Shown one piece after another: positions 54,808 through 63,883 of a DNA stretch of 64,000 bases (position 1 is its first letter; the number at the start of each line of letters is the position of its first letter). The notes under the pieces are model-generated. The model saw only the letters and a program-made list of their open reading frames with translations. It was not told the DNA's origin and did no database searches. Origin of the DNA: Glaciecola punicea ACAM 611 (GTDB lineage Bacteria; Pseudomonadota; Gammaproteobacteria; Enterobacterales; Alteromonadaceae). The stretch covers positions 310,001 to 374,000 of the forward strand of contig NZ_BAET01000007.1 in NCBI RefSeq assembly GCF_000252165.1, read 5' to 3'. The position numbers were made by a program, and so were the translations under genes.

Positions 54808-57276
54808 ATGAGCATCGTAATAACATCTGGTCACTGCTTTCACTGCGGTTTGCCCAATACCGAAGGCAACGCGTTCCCTACTACAATTCAATCTATTCTT
54901 CACCATATGTGCTGCCCTGGCTGTCAAGCGGTTTCCCAAGCCATTGTTGAAAACGGTTTGGAAAGTTATTACGAGTTTCGTACAGAGCCTGCTGCTCGAG
55001 GCGACGCAGCGCTTGACAATACTATGTCAAAATTGGCGGTTTACGACGAACCTGAGCTGCAAGAAGAATTTGTGTTTGAGGAAGGTAAATATAAATCTAT
55101 TCAGCTAACAGTTGAAGGTATAACCTGCGCTGCTTGTGGTTGGTTAATTGAAAAACAGTTGGCTAAATTAGACGGTATAAAGCAGGTATCGGTAAACGTG
55201 TCATCTCGCAGAGCGATGATTAGTTGGGATGAAAGCTTATTAAAGCTGTCGGGTGTGCTGTCTAGGCTAAAGTCGGTTGGATACGAGTCTTTACCTTTTC
55301 AGCCTGATCGACATGAGGCTTCTTATAAAAAAGAACAAAAAGCGTTTATTAAAAAGTTAGGTCTTGCAGGCATAATGACTATGCAAGTTATGATGTTGGC
55401 TATGGGGCAATATTTCGATGTACTAGGCAGTCTTGAAGATGAAACGGTGTCTTTTTTCAACGCGGTAAGTTTACTGCTGACGACGCCAGTCGTGTTATAT
55501 TCAGGCAGTATTTTTTATGTGAGTGCATTTAAAGCGCTGATGGCGCGCACGGTTAATATGGATGTACCTGTAACAATTGCTATCGTAGCCACTTATATAG
55601 CCGGCATACGAGTGGTAAATAAAAACACGGGTGAAGTATATTTTGAATCCATCTGTATGTTCATATTTTTCTTGTTAATAGGACGCTACTTAGAACATCG
55701 AGCACGCCATAAAGCATCGCTTACTTCTGCCAATATGCTAAAACTTATCCCCGTTACTGCGCAAAAGCAAACAGCAGATGGCTTTGTGTCAGTATTGGCA
55801 AAACAGCTCGTTAAAGACGATATAGTGTTAGTGAAAGCAGGTGAAACAGTGCCAGTAGACGGTCAGATTACTGAAGGCAGAAGTTATTTTGATGAATCTA
55901 TGTTGACTGGTGAATTTGAACCTGTGATAAAAACGGTCGGTCAGCGAATCTATGCAGGCTCGCTTAACCAACAAGACTCTATTGTAATGGAGGTAGAAGC
56001 CTCTGTTAAATATGCAATGATGAACCAAATACTGCGCTTGCAAGAATTGGCAATGGCGAATAAACCCAAAGTAGCTGCAATTGCTGACAAACTATCCCGC
56101 TATTTTGTGGTGGTGGTGCTTGTTATAGCAGCTTTAACTTATTCGTACTGGACGATGCAAAACGATCCGCATGCGTTTTGGATTGCTATTTCAATCTTAA
56201 TTGCTACCTGTCCTTGCGCACTCAGCTTGGCCACGCCTTCAGCGTTAACGTGCGCCATGGCGAAACTTAACGAACTGGGAATATTGCTCAAAAGAGCTGA
56301 TGCTTTAGAGCAATTGACACAAACCACCGACATTGTGTTTGATAAAACCGGCACACTGACTCGCGGAGAATTTGCAATTGCACGCACGTGGATAAACCCA
56401 ATCAGTGAAACTCACTTTGATATCCAAAAAGACACTGTTAAACCCTATGTAATGGCATTAACTAACTGCATAGAGTCTCGCTCAGAGCATCCTATTTCGA
56501 AAGCTTTCGAGCGTTATATACACGACAATAATGATACTGAATTTTCAAGTAACGATTTCTCAATAAGTGATTATACCGTGAGTATTGGCGAAGGGGTCAA
56601 GACTGCCGTAAATCAACAGCATTATCTGTTAGGCAGTCAATCAATGATATTATCTTCACTAAATGCGCCACTAAGCCGTGAAATTGGTGAGGCAATTAAA
56701 GGTGCAAATGTACTGCTGTCGTCGGGTGGCGTTGTATTAGCCGCTTTTTGGGTAACGGATACAGTGCATCCAGACGCCTTAGATATTGTGCGCCAGCTGT
56801 CGCAGCATGAGCTCACCATCTTAAGCGGTGACACACAGGTAAATGTAAACAGCATTGCCATCGAATTAGGTATCAAAAATGCGGTGGGTAATAGCACCCC
56901 AAAAGACAAACTCGACTATATTGGCAAGTTACAGGCAGATAAAAAGCGCGTAGTAATGTTAGGCGACGGCATAAACGATGCACCTGTATTGGCGGCGGCG
57001 GATGTCTCAATAGCGGTTGGCAATGCCTCTGATTTGGCCAAGAACGCTGCTGATGTCATACTGCTTAATCCAAAGCTACAGTCGGTGGTAGATGTGCTTA
57101 CGATGGCTAAACGGACAAAACGCAAAATCAAACAAAATATAGCTTGGTCTTTAGGCTATAACATTTCGGTGTTACCATTTGCCGTCGTGGGTTGGTTAAC
57201 ACCATGGCAGGCAGCGCTTGGCATGTCGTTAAGCTCTATAATTGTGGTTTATAACTCAACCCGGCTGATGCGTTAA
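54808..57276 (+). CDS. ccoI: Copper-translocating P-type ATPase for cbb3 assembly
   Basis: An 822-residue P1B-type ATPase of the FixI/CcoI branch. A Cys-rich N-terminus (CFHCGLPN, HMCCPGCQAVSQ) is followed by a heavy-metal domain with GITCAACGWLIEKQL (about residues 110-124). The transport motif CPCALSLATPSALTCA follows, then phosphorylation motif DKTGTLTRGE, and hinge GDGINDAPVLAAADVSIAVG. It delivers copper for the CuB centre of the cbb3 oxidase. The context with fixH, ccoS and the SafE-like gene confirms the assignment over CopA. It is the only intact copper ATPase in this window. Confidence 0.94.
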   Translation: MSIVITSGHCFHCGLPNTEGNAFPTTIQSILHHMCCPGCQAVSQAIVENGLESYYEFRTEPAARGDAALDNTMSKLAVYDEPELQEEFVFEEGKYKSIQLTVEGITCAACGWLIEKQLAKLDGIKQVSVNVSSRRAMISWDESLLKLSGVLSRLKSVGYESLPFQPDRHEASYKKEQKAFIKKLGLAGIMTMQVMMLAMGQYFDVLGSLEDETVSFFNAVSLLLTTPVVLYSGSIFYVSAFKALMARTVNMDVPVTIAIVATYIAGIRVVNKNTGEVYFESICMFIFFLLIGRYLEHRARHKASLTSANMLKLIPVTAQKQTADGFVSVLAKQLVKDDIVLVKAGETVPVDGQITEGRSYFDESMLTGEFEPVIKTVGQRIYAGSLNQQDSIVMEVEASVKYAMMNQILRLQELAMANKPKVAAIADKLSRYFVVVVLVIAALTYSYWTMQNDPHAFWIAISILIATCPCALSLATPSALTCAMAKLNELGILLKRADALEQLTQTTDIVFDKTGTLTRGEFAIARTWINPISETHFDIQKDTVKPYVMALTNCIESRSEHPISKAFERYIHDNNDTEFSSNDFSISDYTVSIGEGVKTAVNQQHYLLGSQSMILSSLNAPLSREIGEAIKGANVLLSSGGVVLAAFWVTDTVHPDALDIVRQLSQHELTILSGDTQVNVNSIAIELGIKNAVGNSTPKDKLDYIGKLQADKKRVVMLGDGINDAPVLAAADVSIAVGNASDLAKNAADVILLNPKLQSVVDVLTMAKRTKRKIKQNIAWSLGYNISVLPFAVVGWLTPWQAALGMSLSSIIVVYNSTRLMR

Positions 57277-57325
57277 ATGTCTAATGAATACTGTTTAATA
57301 AGGGCAATGCGATGAGAACTAAGTA

Positions 57326-57604
57326 ATGAGCATAATTTATGTATTAATACCGCTGGCAATTATTATAGTAGCTATAGCCATTGCTATATTCTTTTGGGCG
57401 GTAAAATCTAATCAGTTCGATGATTTAGAACGTCAGGGCTACAGTATTTTGTTTGATGACGACATACAGCCAAATAACACAAATAGCGCGAAATCAAGCA
57501 CTAACAAAAGTGTTGAAAATGACGACGCTGATTTAGACAAAGCTTCTTCAACAGGTGAAGCCAACAGTAAAAGCAAAACGCCCATCAATAAAAGCAAGTC
57601 ATAG
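57326..57604 (+). CDS. ccoS: cbb3 oxidase maturation protein CcoS
   Basis: A 92-residue protein with one N-terminal membrane helix (about residues 3-25) followed by the conserved KSNQFDDLERQGYSILFDDD typical of CcoS. The remaining tail is Ser/Asn/Lys-rich and not conserved. It is needed for inserting metal cofactors into CcoN. Its TAG overlaps the GTG start of the next gene. Confidence 0.92.
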   Translation: MSIIYVLIPLAIIIVAIAIAIFFWAVKSNQFDDLERQGYSILFDDDIQPNNTNSAKSSTNKSVENDDADLDKASSTGEANSKSKTPINKSKS

Positions 57605-58275
57605 TGTCAGAGTATATTTATTTATCGGCTTTTCTGATTGGCTTGGCAGGAGGTGTTCATTGTATTGGAATGTGCGGTGGTATTGCAGGTGCCTTTACCT
57701 TTGCTATTCCTAAAAATAAATCCCATACCCCTTATATAGCATGCTATAACGCAGGCAGAGTATTTTCGTATACTATTGCAGGCGCGGTAACTGGGTGGCT
57801 CGGCAGCTTGTTTACTTCCTCTGTTGTGACCGGGTTGTTAATACTACAAAGCCTAAGTATTGTTTTTTTATTGCTGTTGGCACTTTATATTAGTGACTTG
57901 TATAAAGGCTTAATACACTTTGAAAAAGCAGGTGCTCGTTTATGGCGACGCTTAGCCCCTGTCGCTAAAAAACTAATCCCATTTAAGAGCCCTGCCCATA
58001 CCTTCCTATATGGCATGGTATGGGGTTGGCTACCCTGTGGTTTAGTATACTCCGCGCTCACCTGGTCTTTAGCTAGCGGTAGCTTTTTACAAGGCGGACT
58101 GTTTATGCTTTGTTTCGGGATAGGGACACTACCAGCGCTGGTAGCGTCTAGTATGGGAGCGAGTTTTTTAATCCCAATTCTGCAGCACAAAGCAACACGA
58201 TTAGGTATTGCCGGCATATTGTTCTTGTTTGCGCTATATTTGATTGTCGATTTATTCAAGGGTGTGGCATTATAA
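57604..58275 (+). CDS. SafE/TauE-like membrane protein of the cbb3 cluster
   Basis: A 223-residue membrane protein with about six helices. The first contains GLAGGVHCIGMCGGIAGAF, including a MCGG Cys motif, and the fourth MVWGWLPCGLVYSAL with another Cys. These match the sulfite-exporter-like family (also annotated as CcoH-like or COG2836) that accompanies cco genes and is thought to aid copper or thiol handling. I chose GTG at 57604, overlapping ccoS. It ends 33 bp before fnr. Confidence 0.87.
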   Translation: MSEYIYLSAFLIGLAGGVHCIGMCGGIAGAFTFAIPKNKSHTPYIACYNAGRVFSYTIAGAVTGWLGSLFTSSVVTGLLILQSLSIVFLLLLALYISDLYKGLIHFEKAGARLWRRLAPVAKKLIPFKSPAHTFLYGMVWGWLPCGLVYSALTWSLASGSFLQGGLFMLCFGIGTLPALVASSMGASFLIPILQHKATRLGIAGILFLFALYLIVDLFKGVAL

Positions 58276-58308
58276 TGAATAATAAACCGTAAAAAGGAAT
58301 TAGCATTT

Positions 58309-59013
58309 ATGTCTAACACTGAAGTCGCTATTAACTGTCAAAGCTGTAGCTTTAGCCATTTATGCCTGCCTGTTAGCCTGAACGAACAAGAACTTGAATC
58401 TTTAGATGATATTATTGAACGCAAAAGGCCTTTGCATAAAAATGACAAACTCGTTAATGCAGGCGATAAATTCCACTCCTTATATGCAGTCCGTTCTGGT
58501 TCATTTAAATCCTACATTAGCGATAAAAATGGTGTTGAACAGCTCACAAGCTTTCATTTTCCAGGTGATATCATAGGTTTCGATGCGCTTCAAAATGACA
58601 TCCATCAGAGTAATACACAGGCGCTAGAAACGGCTATGGTATGCGAGCTACATTATGAAACACTTGATCAAGTGGCCAGCCAGTACCCAAAGCTTAGGAA
58701 ACAAATTATGCGTTTTATGAGTTCTGAAATAAAACACGACCAAGAGTTTATGATGCTGCTCAGTAAGCGAAGCGCTGAAGAGAAACTGCTGTATTTTATT
58801 AATCACTTATCGCAGCGTTTTAATGAGCGAGGGTACTCAGCCAAGCAATTTAATCTACCAATGACCAGAAGTGAAATTGGTAATTATTTAGGTTTAACGG
58901 TTGAAACAATTTCGAGATTATTAACGCGTTTTCAAAAAGACGGATTAATTCAAGTTAACGGCAAGTTAATCACCATTACCAACTTTGATGGTGTGCAGCA
59001 GCATATTCGCTAA
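58309..59013 (+). CDS. fnr: Oxygen-responsive Fe-S regulator FNR
   Basis: A 234-residue CRP/FNR family protein. Three N-terminal Cys (C10, C13, C19) and C112 give the pattern of the [4Fe-4S] oxygen sensor. The C-terminal helix-turn-helix has GLTVETISRLLTRFQ with the FNR-type E-xx-S-R recognition residues for TTGAT half-sites. It should activate or repress anaerobic genes when oxygen is low. It sits at the end of the cco cluster, whose front carries an FNR box. Length and motif spacing match E. coli FNR (250) apart from a shorter N-terminus. Confidence 0.95.
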   Translation: MSNTEVAINCQSCSFSHLCLPVSLNEQELESLDDIIERKRPLHKNDKLVNAGDKFHSLYAVRSGSFKSYISDKNGVEQLTSFHFPGDIIGFDALQNDIHQSNTQALETAMVCELHYETLDQVASQYPKLRKQIMRFMSSEIKHDQEFMMLLSKRSAEEKLLYFINHLSQRFNERGYSAKQFNLPMTRSEIGNYLGLTVETISRLLTRFQKDGLIQVNGKLITITNFDGVQQHIR

Positions 59014-59092
59014 TGCAGCAGCATATTTGCTATGAACGATATCAAAATTAGCGAAAGAAAACCGTTAACTGCGCGACCAACATAGAGACAAC

Positions 59093-60043
59093 ATGAAAAT
59101 AGGATTAGCATTAGGCGCAGGTGCAGCCAGAGGTTGGGCCCACATTGGCATCATCAAAGCCCTGCAAGATCTCGGCGTGAAGATTGACGTGGTAGCCGGC
59201 TGTTCCATAGGCGCATACGTGGGGGCAGCATTCGCTAGCGGTAAACTAGACGAACTGGAAGAATGGGCTTTCACGCTGTCTGAATGGCAGGTATTTAGCC
59301 TATTGGGAATAGGCTTTAAGCGCGGCGGCCTAGCCAGTGGTCAAAAAGTTTTTATTAAGCATAAAGAAGAATTTTGTGCGCCTACATTTGAAGAAATGAA
59401 CATTCCGTTTACAGCCGTTGCTACCGATTTATATTCGGGTAAAGAAGTGGTCTTTAATCAAGGCGAAGTGAACGATGCTATTAAAGCATCCTGCGCTATT
59501 CCTGCTCTTTTTCCGCCTGTAGAACATGAAGGTCGTTGGCTTGTAGATGGCGCGGTAGTAAATCCCGTACCAGTGAATCAATGCAGGCAATTAGGCGCTG
59601 ATTTTGTCATTGCGATTAATTTAAGCGCTGACTTTAGACCACAGCTAATTGAAAAGTTTGAAAAGGAACACCAAGCGAATCAGCTCAAAACCGACAAACT
59701 CTTGGGTAATGCCAGCGGTGGCCTCGTGAAGCAGTGGTTCTCTCCTGATCCTAAGCCAAATAAACTGCAGGCACCGGGAATTGTGAGTGTAATGAGTAGC
59801 TCACTGGAAATTTTACAGGCTAGGGTAACCCGTTCTCGTTTGGCAGGCGATCCGCCTGACCTTCTTATTGAGCCTCAGTTAAGGGATGTGAGCTTGTTGG
59901 AGTTTCACCGCGCCCAAGAGCTATCTCAAAAAGGCCGAGACGCAGTCAACAGATTAGCGCAGCAAATAGAGTTTCAATTAAATTTAGTAGGAAAGTCGGA
60001 CAGAACAGAAGGCACCGATAAGAAAGCCCTACTAATACAGTAA
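59093..60043 (+). CDS. rssA: Patatin-like phospholipase, RssA type
   Basis: A 316-residue serine hydrolase. Oxyanion loop GLALGAGAARGWAHIGII (about residues 4-21), nucleophile GCSIGA (Ser near 43) and the catalytic Asp in VDGAVVNPVPV (about 160). The dyad fits the RssA/NTE branch of patatins, probably a lysophospholipase. No signal peptide. It starts 80 bp after fnr and is convergent with the DUF2987 gene. The gene symbol is by family resemblance. Confidence 0.85.
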   Translation: MKIGLALGAGAARGWAHIGIIKALQDLGVKIDVVAGCSIGAYVGAAFASGKLDELEEWAFTLSEWQVFSLLGIGFKRGGLASGQKVFIKHKEEFCAPTFEEMNIPFTAVATDLYSGKEVVFNQGEVNDAIKASCAIPALFPPVEHEGRWLVDGAVVNPVPVNQCRQLGADFVIAINLSADFRPQLIEKFEKEHQANQLKTDKLLGNASGGLVKQWFSPDPKPNKLQAPGIVSVMSSSLEILQARVTRSRLAGDPPDLLIEPQLRDVSLLEFHRAQELSQKGRDAVNRLAQQIEFQLNLVGKSDRTEGTDKKALLIQ

Positions 60044-60061
60044 AGCCATTATAAAATAGGC

Positions 60062-60724
60062 TTAACGACTTGTTTTAGCCGTAATACGTAAAGGGACGCT
60101 TGGTAATATCACGTTGTTTAATATTGGTAGTTCGTTAGAACTCAATATTAGCTTGCCATCCTTTATTTGCATGCCATTAGACAGCGCTGCCGTTAAGTTT
60201 TTGTCTTTAAATTGAATCGTTAAACCGTCAACTTCGGGCATCATAAACGACATAAAACCACCGATATCATCAAAAAATGTGGCGAACTGGTCATACAATA
60301 AATCTAACTCTTGGCTCGTATAACTAGATTTTACATGCTCTGGTTTTGTCTCTAACTGTACCGATATATCACAAATGTTAGAGGGCTCTGTTAAATCGAG
60401 GATGACAACGGCGTCTGCGAGCCTAAGTGCCCTTTCAGATGGCAATGTAAATCGATATTCCGGCGTAATTTCTATAGGGATTTGCTGTTTTTCAGTGCTG
60501 ATTCTTGCACTGTTTATTTGGCATAATGATTTGGTCCGAATATTCATAAATCCAAATGCGAACTGCAGCGCATTCGTTTCTTGTGAATCCAATTTTTTAA
60601 CATGGCTGTAAAACGTTTTGTAAGCAACTTGTAATTCTTCAGATTTTGCCGTTTTTGACGCACTTAGCGACATTATTACTATTGTTAAGCTTATCGCAAA
60701 GGTCTTGCCTATTCTTACAATCAT
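60062..60724 (-). CDS. DUF2987 family exported protein
   Basis: A 220-residue protein with a signal peptide (about residues 1-28, ending KSEE) and a domain recognised as DUF2987: QVAYKTFYSHVKKLD, FGFMNIRTKSLCQINSARIS and a second Cys in SNICDISVQL, likely forming a disulfide. Function unknown. It overlaps the upstream Bax-like gene by 4 bp, an order common in Alteromonadales, and would therefore be co-translated. Confidence 0.8.
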   Translation of the reverse strand: MIVRIGKTFAISLTIVIMSLSASKTAKSEELQVAYKTFYSHVKKLDSQETNALQFAFGFMNIRTKSLCQINSARISTEKQQIPIEITPEYRFTLPSERALRLADAVVILDLTEPSNICDISVQLETKPEHVKSSYTSQELDLLYDQFATFFDDIGGFMSFMMPEVDGLTIQFKDKNLTAALSNGMQIKDGKLILSSNELPILNNVILPSVPLRITAKTSR

Positions 60725-61521
60725 GGATTAATTAATTCCTCGTTTATTCTCATCATATGGTGTAGTTCATCAATATATTCTTCACCGCGCTCAGAATATC
60801 TGATCAAACCTTCGGCCATTGCGTGCGCGGTAATTGGTTTTTGATTCATGCGTGATTTTTCGCGTATTCTACGCATGTCTTTGTATGCAGGATGACTATT
60901 TAAATTTCTCATGTAGGCATACATGGCACTGGAGAGGTCATCGAACTTGGCCACTTCGTGAGCTGCACCGTCGGGGCGTCTGCTCGGCACGAAGCCGCAG
61001 CCTTCTCTGAAACACCATAAACCAAAAAAGTTGTACCCTTTTGTGGCAAAACGTGAGGTGCCCCAGCCTGATTCATTTGCGGTTTGCACAAGTACTAATT
61101 CGACTGGTATTATATCAATTTTGCGAAATAGCTCTGTAAAAATAGCGTCAAATGATTGACTTGTGTCAACGCGGTACTCGTTTAATAACCAATCGAACTC
61201 CGCTTGCTGCTTGCGTGAAAAGTCTTCCCCTGCTAGCTGTTTCGCCTGCAAGCCCTGCACATAGAGTCTTACATTGCGTATATAGTCATTTTGCGCTTCG
61301 GCAACGGGTTTTAGATAGCTAAAAAAAGCCTCTTTTTTATCTCTGACTTGCGTAAATTGGGTAAAGTCAGGTACAGGTTTATAAGCATGCTCAATAGTGG
61401 CAACTTCTTTAACGCTAGGAATATCGTTAAACTCATCAGGTTGAGGTTGAAAGTACATCAAACCAATAATTAATAGAAGTACAAAGCCAAGTGCAATCGA
61501 TATTATTTTAAACTTATGCAT
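60721..61521 (-). CDS. Bax-like glucosaminidase domain protein
   Basis: A 266-residue protein with an N-terminal membrane anchor (about residues 4-22) and a glucosaminidase domain (about 90-260): VLVQTANESGWGTSRFATKGYNFFGLWCF contains the catalytic Glu. The C-terminal HAMAEGLIRYSERGEEYIDEL completes the Bax family pattern. It should cleave peptidoglycan glycosidic bonds in the periplasm. I prefer the ATG at 61521, which starts 8 bp inside the preceding gene's end and gives the usual N-terminus, over 61554. Confidence 0.85.
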   Translation of the reverse strand: MHKFKIISIALGFVLLLIIGLMYFQPQPDEFNDIPSVKEVATIEHAYKPVPDFTQFTQVRDKKEAFFSYLKPVAEAQNDYIRNVRLYVQGLQAKQLAGEDFSRKQQAEFDWLLNEYRVDTSQSFDAIFTELFRKIDIIPVELVLVQTANESGWGTSRFATKGYNFFGLWCFREGCGFVPSRRPDGAAHEVAKFDDLSSAMYAYMRNLNSHPAYKDMRRIREKSRMNQKPITAHAMAEGLIRYSERGEEYIDELHHMMRINEELINP

Positions 61522-62314
61522 TGAATAATCCTTCATTTTTAATTGATGACTCATCAGACTCTGAAGATTGATCTATACAAAATAAGTCTTGATATAAAAC
61601 AGCCTTAGCGTTGAAATACAAAGGCCCAATCCACAAATACGCAATTCCAAAACTAATAAACACAACAACTAGCATAGCTAAAAATATCAAATATAGTTGT
61701 AACATTTTCCAAATATACACATTGCTCATTTTAATGGAACACATAATTGCTTTAAGTGGTCGTATTTTTTTGTCTGCAATCAAAGGCAAGGTAAAAGTGG
61801 TTACTGCAAATATATAAAAACCAGGAATAAAAAACAACGTAAAGCCAAAAGTAAACAAAATATCGACACAAATAGACGCAAGTGCAAGAGCGGGCAGTAA
61901 ACGAAAGTATTGAAATATACTAAAAACGGGTACCGATTTGTCTCGCATAGTGTTTATTGCTAGCATATTCACGCCTGTCCATAAAGGGGCTAAGGCGAAC
62001 GTTAAGGTTAGCTCTATCATGACTTGCTGTGTTTGTGTTAACGGCGATTCTGGCGTAATAAGTAAGGCTATGTCAGTAATGCCAAAAGCGTCGATGTATA
62101 CTAAATAGATAGCTAAAGTGGTAGCCCAAATGCAGGCTAAGGCTAGTACCAAGGTCCAATTATTTTGTGAAGAAAGCGTGTGGGCTCGTTTGAGGATGCT
62201 TTTTATATCAAAATCGTAGCCGCCATTAAATCCATTGAAGCGACCATTTTCAGCAGCAGGCTCATTGGGTGAAGAGTGATTGTTTTCAGGTGGTGGCGTA
62301 TTATTTTCTGACAT
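61514..62314 (-). CDS. Hypothetical multi-span membrane protein
   Basis: A 266-residue protein. The first 35 residues are Pro/Asn/Glu-rich and disordered. Five or six membrane helices follow (for example NWTLVLALACIWATTLAIYL, LALASICVDILFTFGFTLFF, YLIFLAMLVVVFISFGIAYL). No family recognised, though the layout resembles the BPSS1780/YciC-like group of membrane proteins. It is first in a possible operon with the Bax-like and DUF2987 genes. Confidence 0.75.
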   Translation of the reverse strand: MSENNTPPPENNHSSPNEPAAENGRFNGFNGGYDFDIKSILKRAHTLSSQNNWTLVLALACIWATTLAIYLVYIDAFGITDIALLITPESPLTQTQQVMIELTLTFALAPLWTGVNMLAINTMRDKSVPVFSIFQYFRLLPALALASICVDILFTFGFTLFFIPGFYIFAVTTFTLPLIADKKIRPLKAIMCSIKMSNVYIWKMLQLYLIFLAMLVVVFISFGIAYLWIGPLYFNAKAVLYQDLFCIDQSSESDESSIKNEGLFNA

Positions 62315-62384
62315 ATCGCTCTTTAGTTACGTTAAGCTTATAAGAATATATGCACTAATTATAGCAAACTATTGTGATTAGGTG

Positions 62385-63008
62385 CTATGCCCATAGCAGT
62401 ATTATTGCCATGACTATCAATACTAGTCCCATCGCTCGATCAAACCAGTGCCCATGTGACTGATAGCTGTCGCGTATTTGTTTGAAATTGGTGATATAAG
62501 ACACAAAACAGAACCAGGCACCTGTTGCTAGGGCTAAATAAACACCGTAAAAAGTTTTGGTGGCTAAATTTGTGTCAATGGGAATGGCAGCGGTAAAAAG
62601 AGCTAAAAAGAATAATGTGGCTTTAGGATTTAGGCCATTGGTAAGAAAACCAATGCCAAAAGCTTTGTACCAAATAGACTTAGTGCGCTGCTCAGGCGAT
62701 TCATCTTTGAGACTGCTAGGCTTACTGCGCAATGCTGACACTCCTAGCCATATGAAATAGGCTGCGGCTAAATATAGTAAGGTTTGGTAGAGCCAAGGTG
62801 TAGTGGCGATGACCAAGCTTACTCCAAAAATAGAGTATGCAACGTGTAGTAAAATACCCGACCCAATACCTAAACTTGTCCATAATGCAGGACGCAGTCC
62901 TTTTTGCAGTGACTGCTTTAGCACTATCGCAAAATCGGGACCTGGACTAATAACCGCAACAAAATGCATCAGGGCGATTGCAGCCCAAACGCCTGCATCA
63001 ATATTCAT
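62385..63008 (-). CDS. LysE/RhtB family amino-acid exporter
   Basis: A 207-residue membrane protein with six helices. The N-terminal VAVISPGPDFAIVLKQSLQKG carries the family signature (SPGPD), followed by GSGILLHVAYSIFGVS and the central FGIGFLTNGLNPKATLFFLALF motif. Substrate unknown; homoserine, threonine or other amino acids are exported by relatives. It overlaps the end of the sulfurtransferase gene by 4 bp, so the two are co-transcribed. Confidence 0.88.
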   Translation of the reverse strand: MNIDAGVWAAIALMHFVAVISPGPDFAIVLKQSLQKGLRPALWTSLGIGSGILLHVAYSIFGVSLVIATTPWLYQTLLYLAAAYFIWLGVSALRSKPSSLKDESPEQRTKSIWYKAFGIGFLTNGLNPKATLFFLALFTAAIPIDTNLATKTFYGVYLALATGAWFCFVSYITNFKQIRDSYQSHGHWFDRAMGLVLIVMAIILLWA

Positions 63009-63883
63009 GTATTGCCTGTTGATAAAGGTAAGCTGCTATCGGCACCCCATTGCGACCAAGAACCGTCATATACCTTTATTTCATTTATGCCAGCTATATA
63101 TGCTGCTTGGGCCAGAATGCAGGCCGTAACGCCACTTCCGCAGGTAAATGCTAGTGGCGCGCCCTTATAAGGATCAAACACTTCTTTTAATGCTTGCAGT
63201 GGTAAAAAGTGGCCGTGTTCATCCTGTATATTGACGTAATGAATGCTGTTTGAATTAGGAATGTGCCCTGCTCTCACATTTGGTTTTGTCTCAGGACTTA
63301 GCCCTAAAAAGCGTTCTTCGCTTCTTGCATCTAATACCGTTGTGGTTTTAGCTTGTAAATTATTGTTTATAAAGTCTTTGCCGACAAAACTAAATGCAGG
63401 ATCTAATACGCAGGTGTATGTCGACTTTAGGTTTGCCACGGGCGTATGTAGCGCATCTTGAGTGGGTAAACCCGCACGCAAATAGCCAGGTAGGCCGCCA
63501 TCGAGTACGCGTACATCTTTATGGCCCATCGATTTGAACATAAACCAAACTCTTGACGCGCAGAAGTTGCCATAGTCATCATAAATTATAAGGGTGTCTG
63601 TATTTTGGATACCAAGTGAGTCGGCTTCATTCGCAAACTTATGAATATCGACCATAGTATTTGACAACTCACTTTGGGGATCGGCAAACTGTACTTGAAA
63701 ATCAAATAAAATTGATTTTGGAATATAGCTATTGGAATGTGACCGCACAATATCGGGTTTAAGACCTGGGCCGTCGCGCATAGTAGTGTACAATATTTTG
63801 ACGTGTGTGCCTTTACTGCTATTTGCTTTAGCATAAAACAAATTGAAATCACTAAGGGATATTAGAGTATTTGTAGGGGGCAT
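63005..63883 (-). CDS. sseA: 3-mercaptopyruvate/thiosulfate sulfurtransferase
   Basis: A 292-residue protein with two rhodanese domains: an inactive N-terminal one (about residues 5-130) and a catalytic one. The loop FTCGSGVTACILA (Cys near 239) is the CGSGVTA form of mercaptopyruvate sulfurtransferases rather than the CRxGx[R/T] of thiosulfate enzymes. LDARSEERFLGL also fits. It transfers sulfur from mercaptopyruvate to thiophilic acceptors. The ATG at 63883 is the first in frame. It precedes the LysE-type exporter. Confidence 0.87.
   Translation of the reverse strand: MPPTNTLISLSDFNLFYAKANSSKGTHVKILYTTMRDGPGLKPDIVRSHSNSYIPKSILFDFQVQFADPQSELSNTMVDIHKFANEADSLGIQNTDTLIIYDDYGNFCASRVWFMFKSMGHKDVRVLDGGLPGYLRAGLPTQDALHTPVANLKSTYTCVLDPAFSFVGKDFINNNLQAKTTTVLDARSEERFLGLSPETKPNVRAGHIPNSNSIHYVNIQDEHGHFLPLQALKEVFDPYKGAPLAFTCGSGVTACILAQAAYIAGINEIKVYDGSWSQWGADSSLPLSTGNT

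Noticed and set aside
57885-58319. Minus-strand open frame inside the SafE-like gene
   Set aside because: Shadow of the conserved plus-strand membrane protein with no independent support.
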